The position numbers and the translations under genes were made by a program. A stretch of DNA of 34,553 nt. Source: Chitinophagaceae bacterium (GTDB lineage: Bacteria; Bacteroidota; Bacteroidia; Chitinophagales; Chitinophagaceae). This document shows, in pieces, positions 8,011 through 17,900 of this stretch. A model generated the notes under the pieces. The model did no database searches and was not told the DNA's origin. It saw nothing but the letters and a program-made list of their open reading frames with translations. Position 1 is the stretch's first letter. Each line of letters opens with the position of its first letter. The stretch spans positions 1-34,553 of the forward strand of contig JAIBAV010000034.1 in NCBI GenBank assembly GCA_019695015.1, written 5' to 3'.

Positions 8011-8949
8011 ATGATTCAGTATTTTAAAAACATAGAGGGTAAAACCGTAGAAATAAGTAAGCCAGAAAATGATATTTGGGTAAACCTAGTGCCACCTTTT
8101 AAAGAAGAAGACTTTACAGATTTAAGTAATAATTTAGATATTCCTATTGAGTTTTTGAGAGATTCTTTAGATATTGACGAAAGATCTAGATATGAACTTG
8201 AAGACAATGTAAAATTTATAGTAATTAAAACTCCAGCCGAAAATAATTCTTTTAATGATAGCGATGCCTTTTATATTACAATACCTATTTGCATCATTTT
8301 AACCCATAACCATATTGTTACTGTTAACTCTTTTGACAATGGAGCAATTAAAAAGTTTTTAAACACTTTTCAAAATAGGCAAACAGATAAAAGAAATATG
8401 ATGGTATTAAAAATTTTTGAAAAGATTGTACAAGATTATTTAGGCTATTTAAAACAAATTAATAATCGCAGAAACCAGTACGAACAAAGTTTATACGATA
8501 GTAACAGTAACGAAGATTTATTAAATTTAATGCGTATTCAAAAAAGCCTTACTTATTTTGTTACTGCTTTGCGTAGCAATGAAATGTTAATGATGAAATT
8601 AGAAAGAACAAATTTTTTAGGGCTGAATGAAGATGATAGAGAATTGCTTAGAGACTTGATTGTAGATACCAGCCAGGCCTTAGAGATGGCAAATATTTAT
8701 GCAAATATTTTAAGTAGTACAATGGATGCATTTGCAAGTATTATAAGCAATAATTTAAATAATGTAATGAAACGTTTAACTTCTATTACTATTATTTTAT
8801 CGTTACCAATTTTAGTAACCAGTATTTATGGAATGAATGTTGAAATTCCGTACCAACACTCTTCACATGCATTTTATATACCTGTAATTCTCTCTTTAAT
8901 AATATCGGTAGTTATTGGTTGGTATTTTTTAAAGAAGAAATGGTTTTAA
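8011..8949 (+). CDS. corA: CorA-family magnesium/divalent cation channel
   Basis: This is a 312-residue inner-membrane ion channel protein of the CorA family (Mg2+, Co2+, Ni2+), functional as a pentamer. The cytoplasmic N-terminal alpha/beta domain (about 1-130, with NLDIPIEFLRDSLDIDERSR) is followed by long helices (about 130-250). Two C-terminal membrane segments follow: LTSITIILSLPILVTSIYGMN, carrying the signature GMN, and FYIPVILSLIISVVIGWYFL with a basic cytoplasmic tail KKKWF. The loop after GMN is VEIPYQ rather than the classical MPE sequence, which may affect ion choice. Upstream, TAATTTCG (7961-7968) with TTTG at 7941-7944 resembles the local promoter type. Its TAA interleaves with the stop of the convergent PBP gene. 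Confidence 0.95.
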   Translation: MIQYFKNIEGKTVEISKPENDIWVNLVPPFKEEDFTDLSNNLDIPIEFLRDSLDIDERSRYELEDNVKFIVIKTPAENNSFNDSDAFYITIPICIILTHNHIVTVNSFDNGAIKKFLNTFQNRQTDKRNMMVLKIFEKIVQDYLGYLKQINNRRNQYEQSLYDSNSNEDLLNLMRIQKSLTYFVTALRSNEMLMMKLERTNFLGLNEDDRELLRDLIVDTSQALEMANIYANILSSTMDAFASIISNNLNNVMKRLTSITIILSLPILVTSIYGMNVEIPYQHSSHAFYIPVILSLIISVVIGWYFLKKKWF

Positions 8950-11357
8950 GTATTTTTCTTTGGAATAACAGCTTTGGGTTTTTGATCTTTATTGGGTAAA
9001 GTAGCAGGTGGTTGTTTTTTTTCTGTTTTATTTTTGTTGTCTTGATTATTTTTATTGTCTGAATTTTGAGTTTCATTTGTTTGAGTAGGTGTGGTAGAGT
9101 CATCATTATATTCACTACTTTCCTCCCCATATTCAGAGCTAGTGCCTGCTCCGCCATCTTCTGTTTCACCCCCTGGTACAGGGGTAAAGCCACTTATTCC
9201 ATCAATAATAATATCATTAGTTAATGCCTCTGGCTTAGCAAAAGTGCTGGTTACATCTAAACCACATGCAGGGTCTCTAGATGCTTTTTCATAAAAATAT
9301 GCCCAAATTGGTAAAGCAGCAGAAGCACCTTGCCCTATTGCTGTTGAATTAAATCGAATAAATCTATCATCGCAACCAACCCAAGTACCTGCTAATATTT
9401 GAGGTGTATATCCTATAAACCAAGCATCACTATTGTCATTGGTGGTTCCTGTTTTACCTGCAATTTTTCCTTTTACATCATAACTCCAAATTCTTCTACC
9501 TGTTCCAAATTCCATTACTCCTTCCATCATTTTTATTACTGAGTATGCTGTAACATCACTAATAACTTCTTTACGCTTTGGAGTAAAAGTTTCTAATACA
9601 TTTCCGTTTCTATCTTCAATACGTGTAATAAACATGGGTTGTACATTAAAGCCTCTTCCAGGAAACATGGTATAGCCTTGTAACATTTCATATAACGAAA
9701 TTTCACAAGCACCTAAAGCCATACTAGGGTAAGCATCTAATTTAGTTTTAAAATCGCAACGTTTTAAAAAATCAACAAACCTTCTTGCTCCATTATTGCC
9801 AGAATTATCTAACTGTTTTATAATATAAGCAGATGCACAGTTTCTTGAACCAGCTAATGCTTGTGCCATAGGCATTGTAGCACCTGTGCATGTTTTACTT
9901 GTTGCAGGTACTAAGCCATAAGAACCAAAACTTTGTTGTACATCTTGTACCATTGATGTTGGTGTAAGGCCTGCCTCTTCTATTGCCAAACCATAAAGTA
10001 ATGGTTTAATGGTAGAGCCTACCTGGCGTTTAGTATTAAAGTTTACGTGGTCGTATTTATAGTTTTTAAAATCTATTCCACCAACCCAGGCTTTTACTTC
10101 TCCAGTAATTGGATCCATTACCATAAAACCTGCTTGTAACATTTGCCTACTATATTTTATAGAGTCAAATGGTGTCATTACTGTATCTGCTTCTCTATTT
10201 TTATTCCATGAAAAAACTTTCATTTTAGTTTTTTCATAAAAGCTTTTTTTAATTGTCTCCTCATCGGCACCTTCTGATTTCATATTTCTCCATCTATCAC
10301 TTTGTTTCATTGCTGCATCTAACACATTTTCTCTTCCTTTCCATACTGCACCAGATTTTATGTTAGACTGAGAACTTAAGTACTTTTGCATTTCACTAAT
10401 ATGCTTATCTACCGCTTGTTCGGCATATACCTGCATTTTGGGATTAATGGTTGTATAAATTTTTAAGCCATCTCTATACAAATCGTAATTTTTTCCGTTA
10501 TTTTTTTTATGCTCTTTACACCATTTTTTCAACTCCTCTCCTAAAATCATTCTAAAGTATGGACCTATGCCAGCATTCTCATCTAATTTTCTATAATTAA
10601 GATCTATGGGTTGTAGCTTTAATGTATCAAAACTTGCTTTACTTAATTTATTATTTTTCACCATTTGGTTCATTACAACATTTCTACGTTCAAAAGATGT
10701 TTTGTAATTACGTCTTGGATTATAAAGTGTTGCTCCTTTAAGCATTCCAATTAAAACTGCAGATTCTTTAACATTTAAACTATCTGGTTCTTTTTGAAAA
10801 AATGTTTTTGCTGCATTTCTTATTCCATAAACATTATCGCTAAATGCTACAGTATTTAGATAGAGTGTAATAATTTCTTCTTTTGTAAAATTTTTTTCTA
10901 GCTTAACAGCAATAATTGCTTCTTTAAATTTTTGAATACTTCTTACAATAAAATTCTTAGTAGCCCAATTATCTGTAAATAGGTTTTTTGCTGTTTGCAT
11001 GGTTATGGTGCTTGCACCACCATCTCTTCCTAAGCCTGCAAAGGCTCTTCCTAATGCTCTTAAATCAATTCCACTATGTGTATAAAAGCGTTCATCTTCG
11101 GTTGCTATAACTGCATCTAAAACAGGCTGGGCTATATTTTTAAATTGTATATTAATACGATCTTGCAAATAATATTTGCCCATTATGGAACCATCTTGTG
11201 CATATACCTGGCTACTTAATGATGCTGATGGGTTTTGAATGTCTTCTAAATCTGGCATTTTACCAAAAGCACCCCAACTGCATAATAATATAAATAGAAC
11301 AAATGCAACAATGCCACCAAATGTAATTTGCCAAACTATTTTAACCGATTTCTTCAT
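8946..11357 (-). CDS. Class A penicillin-binding protein (PBP1A-type transglycosylase/transpeptidase)
   Basis: This is a bifunctional peptidoglycan synthase of 803 residues anchored by one N-terminal helix (about 8-30). The GT51 glycosyltransferase domain (about 50-220) has catalytic Glu87 in ATEDERFYTHSGID and the later ASTITMQTAKN. The transpeptidase domain (about 405-690) has the three penicillin-binding motifs: Ser448-x-x-Lys451 in RQVGSTIKP, Ser504-Arg-Asn in AGSRNCAS, and Lys635-Thr-Gly in AGKTGTTND. Both activities should therefore be intact, acting at the periplasmic face of the inner membrane. The last ~70 residues are a low-complexity tail, first Gly/Ser/Glu/Asp/Asn rich and then Lys/Pro rich. 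It starts 18 nt after the SprE-like gene, so the two are likely cotranscribed. Confidence 0.96.
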   Translation of the reverse strand: MKKSVKIVWQITFGGIVAFVLFILLCSWGAFGKMPDLEDIQNPSASLSSQVYAQDGSIMGKYYLQDRINIQFKNIAQPVLDAVIATEDERFYTHSGIDLRALGRAFAGLGRDGGASTITMQTAKNLFTDNWATKNFIVRSIQKFKEAIIAVKLEKNFTKEEIITLYLNTVAFSDNVYGIRNAAKTFFQKEPDSLNVKESAVLIGMLKGATLYNPRRNYKTSFERRNVVMNQMVKNNKLSKASFDTLKLQPIDLNYRKLDENAGIGPYFRMILGEELKKWCKEHKKNNGKNYDLYRDGLKIYTTINPKMQVYAEQAVDKHISEMQKYLSSQSNIKSGAVWKGRENVLDAAMKQSDRWRNMKSEGADEETIKKSFYEKTKMKVFSWNKNREADTVMTPFDSIKYSRQMLQAGFMVMDPITGEVKAWVGGIDFKNYKYDHVNFNTKRQVGSTIKPLLYGLAIEEAGLTPTSMVQDVQQSFGSYGLVPATSKTCTGATMPMAQALAGSRNCASAYIIKQLDNSGNNGARRFVDFLKRCDFKTKLDAYPSMALGACEISLYEMLQGYTMFPGRGFNVQPMFITRIEDRNGNVLETFTPKRKEVISDVTAYSVIKMMEGVMEFGTGRRIWSYDVKGKIAGKTGTTNDNSDAWFIGYTPQILAGTWVGCDDRFIRFNSTAIGQGASAALPIWAYFYEKASRDPACGLDVTSTFAKPEALTNDIIIDGISGFTPVPGGETEDGGAGTSSEYGEESSEYNDDSTTPTQTNETQNSDNKNNQDNKNKTEKKQPPATLPNKDQKPKAVIPKKNT

Positions 11358-11375
11358 GTTTAATTAGTGCTTATT

Positions 11376-14300
11376 TTAAAACTTATCTGGTAAAATTTGC
11401 TGTACAAAATTATAATACTCTGTCAAGTTTTTACTATCTTTTAAAATATTAAAATTAGCTTGGCTTATAATACTATACTTGTATTTGTTAGGTGGAATAA
11501 ATGAAATTATTCTGGTAGTGGCTTGTGGTTTTAAAACGTTGTAATACTCTAAAGCCAAACCTGTATTTTCAAATATTCCAAAAAGTAAAATTGTATTTTC
11601 TTCGTCTAGTTGGTGTTGTATAATATTTATTTTTTTGGAATAGAATTTTTGCCTGTTGAATTGTGCAAATGCATCTTTCGATTCTTTAATGAATAAATTA
11701 TCAACTTTATTAAATACAATCATAATGTATTGCTGGTCTGTTGCAATAAAGTTATAAACACCTTTTTTCTCTTCTGTTGACTTTTTCGTTCCTTCAGTTT
11801 TTGTGGTACTTTTATCTGGAGCTTCTTTGGTGTCTTCGTTTGTTTTTTTCTCTTTTTTAACTCCTACAACAGTTGCATCATCCTCTGTATCTACATTTCT
11901 TGTTACAGGGTCTTCGTTTCGTTCTACTTCTAATTTTGTTAAATAATCTTCTATTTCTTTTCTTCTTTTTAAAACATCAATCATGGTTGCAGCTTTTGCA
12001 GCCAATGTTGTTTTAGGATATAGTTTAATTAACTCTTTAAGTTTTACTGTTGCTGTTGAATCGTCTTTTTGTTTTACATAATAAATTGCTTCAATAAATA
12101 ATAATTGTGGGGTCCAGTAATTTTTACTGTAAATTTTATCGGCATTTGTTTTAGCTTCTATGGCTTCTTTAAACTTGCCTTCTATAAACAAATTATAAAT
12201 TGTTTCGTATGTTTTAGTTGCTTCATCTGTTTTAATTTTTGAGGTAGAGTCCGTATTTCCTTTTAAAATTTTTTGTGTAAAATTCCCATCAGGGTATAAT
12301 TCTTTTAATACTCCTAAAACAGAATCTGCTTGAACTTTCATACCTAATTTGGTATAACAATAGTATAAATTAAAGAAGGTTTTTTGCCTTTCTGTAAAGT
12401 TGGAATATTTATTTATTAGTGTTTGATAGTTGGTAATAGCCTCTGTATACTCGTCTAAATGATCTTGAAAAACAACACCAATAATAAATAACGAACCTTG
12501 AATTTTTTTATGAGAAGCTGTCATTCTTTCTTCATCTAAAGGCAACTTGCTCATTAATCCTTCAAAAGATAAATCTTCCACTTCATTTTCTTTTTCTGTT
12601 ACTTTTCCTTCAGTGTCTTCTGTTCCGGTTGCATCATCTTTAGTTTCTCTTGGTGAACCAATATCATCTACAGTGTCGGGAATTTCATCGGTGGTTTTGG
12701 TTGTTTTTCTTGTTTTAGTTTTTGTTGAAGTGGATGTTTCAAAACTTGATTGCCTTCTCCAGTTATCTATATTTGCTCTTTTGCCCCACTTAGCTTTAAA
12801 TTCTGAAAAGCCTTTTGATTTTAGATTCTCATTCACAAAATACCAATCGCCTTTTGAATCAGTAGAAAACATGTCGGTACTTTTTGTATCTGTAACAGCA
12901 GTTGCTCCATAGGCTCCTTCCTCTTCATTTGCTTTTAATCCTTTTTCCTTTCTTAATTTTTTCAATATTTTTTTTACATAAATATTTCTTTCTGCCTCTG
13001 GCATACTTGCAATTCTTTGTAAACTATCTTCTTTTTTTATGGCAAGCATATTTTCTGCAATTACTTTTAATGCTGGTTTTCTTTTAGCAATTAAATTTTT
13101 CTCTTCATTATCTAAATTTTTGGCATTATCTAATTTTACACTATCGTAAAATGAATGTGACTCTATAAAACGTTTTCTATTATAGTTTAAATGACCTAAA
13201 GCAATAAAACTGAGGGTTTTTTGTTGTGGATTTTTTATGCTATACTTAATACTTTTAAGAAAATAATTTTGGGCGGCATCTAACCCATTTCTTTGTAATT
13301 CAATTTTGGCAATTGCATAATAAATAATATCTCTATAATCGGCATATCTTTCTTTTTTGGTAAGTTTTAGTAACTCCGTTAAGTTTTCCTGTAATGCATC
13401 TTGTTTTTTTTCTGATGCAAGACTTACCATATTAAGCCTGGCATAAACTTCCATTAAAGGATCGTTAGTATGTTTAATGGCTTTTTTGTACATTACAATA
13501 GCCATGCTATCGTTAGTATTTGCTAGTTGAAATAACTGCCCAGCTAAAAACTCCCATCTTGCTTTTTCTGCCTTATTATCTGCATTACTAAGGGCTTTTA
13601 TTAAATGTATAGATGCACTATCATAGTTGGCTTGTTTATAAAACCAATATGCTGTCATTTCATGCAATTCTGGTTTTAATCTTTTAGGAAAGTTGGGATC
13701 GTTTCTTAAGATACCTATTAAGCCTGCAGCTTCTCCTAATAAATCTTGTTCTAAATAATTTCTTATTTGCCAAATAAAACTTTCGTTTCTGCTAGGTGGC
13801 CTAGAAGTTATTGTTTTCCAGAAATTATTTTTCTCTTTTGTAGAAATTGTAAAAACGCCTTTTGTTTTACTTGCATTACTACCTAAAGGAACATCATAGC
13901 CATCATCTTTAGGAGCATAAGTGTAATTAATATATTGAAAGCAACCAGCAGCACTATCAAAATCTTTTTTGTATAAATATGCTTTGCCTAAAATCATATA
14001 CAAATTATCTATCCAATCATTTCTTAAATCATGTAAAAGAATACCTGCTGTGCATTTATATATAACCGAATCTAAATCATCTTTTGCTGCAGAAGTTGCT
14101 TCTATTGTATAATTATAAAATGGCAACAAATGTGTATAATCATCTTTATAAGCCATTTTAGCTCTTTCTACTACTTCATTTAACTTATTAATTGCATTGA
14201 AATGATAATTATAATGTGTGTAAGTATTTTGCGTAAATCTTCTTAAGAAATGAAATTTTTTTTCGTTTGTTTTCTCCGAGCCTAATTTGCGTTCTTTATA

Positions 14301-14411
14301 TCGTTGCGGTTTTTCTTTGTATAAATCTACATCGGTATTTGGTTGTGCAAAAACATACACACAACTTATTATTGCTAAAAAAGTTTTATTAATTTTTAAT
14401 TGATGCTTCAT
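11376..14411 (-). CDS. sprE: SprE/PorW-like TPR protein of the type IX secretion system
   Basis: The 1011-residue exported protein begins with a hydrophobic signal ending near VFAQ. An I-I-S-C at residues 14-17 could also be read as a lipobox, but the hydrophobic part before it is short. The N-terminal half has TPR-like helix pairs (for example DNLYMILGKAYLYKKDFDSA). A segment GDWYFVNENLKSKGFSEFK, followed by KWGKR and DNWRR (about 521-553), and a compact C-terminal domain (last ~125 residues, from YNFIATDQQYIMIVFNKVDN) resemble my recollection of SprE/PorW, the periplasmic/outer-membrane link between the T9SS motor and translocon. Acidic/lysine-rich low-complexity linkers flank the WYF segment. 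I chose ATG 14411; in-frame ATGs at 14426 and 14432 would add residues before the signal peptide. The T9SS cargo gene next door agrees with this call, but the name rests on family memory. Confidence 0.72.
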   Translation of the reverse strand: MKHQLKINKTFLAIISCVYVFAQPNTDVDLYKEKPQRYKERKLGSEKTNEKKFHFLRRFTQNTYTHYNYHFNAINKLNEVVERAKMAYKDDYTHLLPFYNYTIEATSAAKDDLDSVIYKCTAGILLHDLRNDWIDNLYMILGKAYLYKKDFDSAAGCFQYINYTYAPKDDGYDVPLGSNASKTKGVFTISTKEKNNFWKTITSRPPSRNESFIWQIRNYLEQDLLGEAAGLIGILRNDPNFPKRLKPELHEMTAYWFYKQANYDSASIHLIKALSNADNKAEKARWEFLAGQLFQLANTNDSMAIVMYKKAIKHTNDPLMEVYARLNMVSLASEKKQDALQENLTELLKLTKKERYADYRDIIYYAIAKIELQRNGLDAAQNYFLKSIKYSIKNPQQKTLSFIALGHLNYNRKRFIESHSFYDSVKLDNAKNLDNEEKNLIAKRKPALKVIAENMLAIKKEDSLQRIASMPEAERNIYVKKILKKLRKEKGLKANEEEGAYGATAVTDTKSTDMFSTDSKGDWYFVNENLKSKGFSEFKAKWGKRANIDNWRRQSSFETSTSTKTKTRKTTKTTDEIPDTVDDIGSPRETKDDATGTEDTEGKVTEKENEVEDLSFEGLMSKLPLDEERMTASHKKIQGSLFIIGVVFQDHLDEYTEAITNYQTLINKYSNFTERQKTFFNLYYCYTKLGMKVQADSVLGVLKELYPDGNFTQKILKGNTDSTSKIKTDEATKTYETIYNLFIEGKFKEAIEAKTNADKIYSKNYWTPQLLFIEAIYYVKQKDDSTATVKLKELIKLYPKTTLAAKAATMIDVLKRRKEIEDYLTKLEVERNEDPVTRNVDTEDDATVVGVKKEKKTNEDTKEAPDKSTTKTEGTKKSTEEKKGVYNFIATDQQYIMIVFNKVDNLFIKESKDAFAQFNRQKFYSKKINIIQHQLDEENTILLFGIFENTGLALEYYNVLKPQATTRIISFIPPNKYKYSIISQANFNILKDSKNLTEYYNFVQQILPDKF

Positions 14412-14458
14412 AAAATTTTCTGCCATAAACATAAGCAGTTAAAAATACAAGTATTTTG

Positions 14459-14466
14459 CAAATATA
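14459..14466 (-). promoter_or_regulatory. -7 promoter element for the sprE-PBP unit
   Basis: The minus strand reads TATATTTG, an exact TAnnTTTG match, 48 nt before the chosen ATG at 14411, in the divergent gap with the small membrane protein gene. No convincing -33 element was found. On the other strand TACCTTTA (14491-14498), one base from consensus, could serve the rightward gene. Confidence 0.45.
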
Positions 14467-14515
14467 AGTTTAGCAATTAAGCTATATCATTACCTTTAAT
14501 TTCAATTTAACACTC

Positions 14516-14911
14516 ATGGAAAATAATATTCAGCAAAATACATTAAAAAGATTACAAAATAAGTACAGACTTGTTGTAATGAATGACGATACTTACGAAG
14601 AAGTAATTACTTTTAAACTAAGTAGACTAAGTGTTTACATAGGTTTTAGTACAATTTTGGTTTTAATGATAGCTTTTACTATTGGACTAATAGCTTTTAC
14701 ACCAATAAAATATTATATACCTGGTTATGGAACAAGGCAAAGTAAAGCTGATTTACAAATGCTTAAAATAAGAACAGATTCATTAGAAAAAGCAATTCAA
14801 TATAAAGACCAATATTTAGAAAGTTTAAAAAAAGTTTTAACAGGTACTACACCAACACAAAAAGATACTGTACCACTCATAATAGAGAAAAAAGAAATTT
14901 CTACTTTCTAA
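14516..14911 (+). CDS. Small membrane protein with coiled coil, like the N-terminal part of Bacteroidota M23-associated envelope proteins
   Basis: The 131-residue protein has a cytoplasmic N terminus with LKRLQNKYRLVVMNDDTYEE and LSRLSVY, one membrane helix (about 43-63, STILVLMIAFTIGLIAF), a TPIKYYIPGYG turn, a periplasmic coiled-coil stretch (about 78-108, with RTDSLEKAIQYKDQYLESLK), and a short polar tail. In relatives a similar N-terminal region precedes a longer periplasmic part, in my recollection including an M23 (LytM) peptidase domain. Here it ends at a normal stop followed directly by a terminator hairpin belonging to the opposite gene, and no M23 motif (HxH) follows. Whether it is natively short or truncated cannot be decided from the sequence. 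Function unknown; a role in envelope organisation is only inferred. Confidence 0.7.
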   Translation: MENNIQQNTLKRLQNKYRLVVMNDDTYEEVITFKLSRLSVYIGFSTILVLMIAFTIGLIAFTPIKYYIPGYGTRQSKADLQMLKIRTDSLEKAIQYKDQYLESLKKVLTGTTPTQKDTVPLIIEKKEISTF

Positions 14912-14945
14912 AAAAAAATGGCTGTCTTTATTTAAGACAGCCATT
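14910..14945 (-). terminator. Intrinsic terminator of the large T9SS cargo gene
   Basis: A perfect 12 bp stem AATGGCTGTCTT (14917-14928) / AAGACAGCCATT (14934-14945) encloses a 5 nt loop. In the minus direction it is followed by a T run (complement of the A run at 14910-14918). It sits 23 nt past the stop of the large cargo gene. Rightward there is no T tract, so it mainly serves the minus strand. Confidence 0.88.
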
Positions 14946-14968
14946 AATAAACAGTTCAGTAATAGTTA

Positions 14969-17900
14969 TTACTCTACTACAATATTTTGTGTGTTAGTAT
15001 ATTCTTTTCCTTTAATTATCATTTGGTACATACCAGAGGTAACTGCTAAAGGCAAGTTAATTACATAAGATGCTGTGCCACCATTATGTTTTATAATTGA
15101 ACTGTAAATATTTTTACCTTCTAAATTATACACTTGAATTTCGTAATCTCCTTTAGCTAAGCTTTCTGTAAGTAAATTCATTCTTCTATCTTTAACAGGA
15201 TTAGGATATACTGTAATAGAAGAATTATCGGATAACCTCACTAAAACAATTGAACTATTTGTTGTTTTTCCATCTTTTCCATTTGCTATAATTCTATAGT
15301 AGTTATTACCATTTAAAGGTTCTGCATCTATCCAATTATATTTTTGAGTAGAAGAGATTGCATTTCCATTTGCTACAACAGTACCTACTGTAGTAAACTC
15401 TACTGCATTACTACTTCTTTGAATTTGATAAGATGCTATATTAGATTCTGCAACAGTCCAATTAACAGAAACATCTTTATTTTGAATGGCTGCATTAAGT
15501 GTAATAAACGACACCGGTAAAACACTGCCAGATTTAAACACAATTGAAAAGCGGTAATTATAAGTTGCTGCTGTAGATGTTACATTGTAGTTATAGGTAG
15601 AAATTCCTGTCATACCTAAACTAGTTAAAGTGTTTGTATAATTATCGTATAAGTATGCTTGAAGCCCATTGTTAATGAACTCATCCATATTTATTTCTAA
15701 TTGGTAATTACCACCAACAGGTGCATTTGCACCATAATACATACGTAACTGAACAGTATCATTAATGTATGCTTGTTTTCTTCCTTCGATTATCCACTGT
15801 TTAGCATTTTTTGCTATAATACTTAAATTTTCAAGGTTGTTACTTATTTTGCTTGCATCTTCAGGACCATCTCCATCATTAAAGCTATTATCAAAAACAA
15901 TAGCAACCCCATCGGCTATTTTATAGCTTAAATTATTTAATTGCTTATTCAAATTAATATAAATTTTAGAGAAAGATGCACTATCACTACTTGCTTTAAA
16001 CACATTAGTAAGGTTTGCAGAATTGGGTGCTTTATGTGTTTCTCTAAAAGTTAAAGTTGGGGCTACGGAAGTGTTCTTCACAAAAATTGCCTGACCTGGT
16101 TGAATATATTTATTAGCTGCAGAAGCAACTGGTGCTGTGGTATGTGTTGTTGCGTTGTAGGTAGCATAGGCACCACTTGAAGACAAGTTTGGATCGAATA
16201 CATAGATGGTTGAAGAAAGGTTTGTAGTACCTGCATCTGCATGTACTAATTCCCAATCAACTGGGCAAGCATAAGGGTTACCAACCATTGTATAACCTGT
16301 TGCAGAGGCAGAATTTAACCTTATTCCTGAATTAGTAGCACCATTAGCTGTAACACCAGTTGTATTAAACACTACATCTCCATACACTAGCTTACCTCTT
16401 GAACGTAAAATAGCTGGAGCATTCATTGTAGTAGGTGTTGGTCCGGTAAATAAATCAACAAGCCTATTACCACGTATTAAAACTCTATAGCCTTTAAATG
16501 CAGAAATTGTATCGTTTGCCTGGTTAGTAGAACGGCTAGTAGCATTGCTCCAAGTTGTCCAGGTTCCAGCACCAGTAATTGTACTCACATCAAAAGTACT
16601 TAATGAACCTAAAGAAGAGTATGTTTTATCAAAGCCAGTTGCAGCATCGTACCCACTAGTGCTGCCTACAATACCAGTAATATGAGTACCATAATAAACT
16701 CCTCCATCTAATCCATTGGTGCCTCCCTCTTGCCAATTGTCAAAAATAGTTCCAGTACCAGTGTTTACACTAGGTGCAAAATCTCGGTATGCTCTTACAC
16801 CAGTACCACCTGTTTGAGGTACATACCTTTCTACTCTAAACACAGCTGCAGTTCCATAAGCAATTACACCTGCAGCACCAACTTCTGTTACCATTGCAGT
16901 ATTTGAAATGGAAGTTGAACGTAAAGTAAATACATAGCCTGCTGGTAGAGCAAGCATACCAGCTTCTACAGATAAGAATCCTGTTATTGCAATATTTTGA
17001 TTATTTAATGTTATTCTATTGGTTCTATTCATATAGAAATTAGCAAATTCAATATTGCTACCAGTAAACACATCATCAGGTATTGTAAAATTATTTCCTC
17101 CCATATTTCCTGCATTACCAAACCTTATACTAGAGCCAGAGGCTAAGTTTAAATTTCCACTTGTTCTTATTAATGGAGTATTATCTGTATGAAAAGTTAT
17201 GGTATTGGAGCCAACATTTAAATTTCCTAAAGTTAATCTTAAATTTCCTCCAAATGTTGTAGAACCTGTTAGGCTAATACCTGTTGCAGTATTTATTTCA
17301 ACATTGTCATAAGTTACAGTACTAGCCAAAGTATTTGCTCCAGTACCAACCATTATTATTCTGCCTGTAGAAGCGGCGGTTTGAGAACCTGATCCTGTAA
17401 CATTTCCACTAACTGTAACATAAGCAGTTGGAGTAGTTAAGCCTAAAGTACCAACAATATGCAAATTGCCTGTTACTGTATTATTTGCAGCTACACTTAC
17501 TCTAAATTCTCCAGAATTTATATTTAGATTACCGCCAACATTTAATTCTCCAGATGCATTATTAATAGCAAAAATACCTGAACCTGCTGTAATCTCAGCA
17601 TTGCCAGTTAATGTAATTGGGTTATTACCCCAGTTGGTAGTGCCACTTGCTCTATTAATATTTAATGTAGCAAAACTTGTTGGTGAGGTAAAAATGGAAT
17701 TGGCTAAGGTGGTTGTAGCAGTTTGAGAACCATCACCACAAGTAAATACTGAGGTGGCAGCCATTGTTATAGTACCAGTTTCCGAACCTCCATTTCTTAA
17801 AACAGGGCTACCATTTAAAGTTAATGTTAAGGTGTTTGCTGCTCCTACATTTAAAACACCTGCAGTTAGACGCAATGTTCCACCAATTGTGGTAGAACCA

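Noticed and set aside
8912..9294. Overlapping frames of 93 codons (minus) and 67 codons (plus) at the PBP 3' end
   Set aside because: They are alternative-frame shadows of the low-complexity tail of the PBP gene and have no family features.
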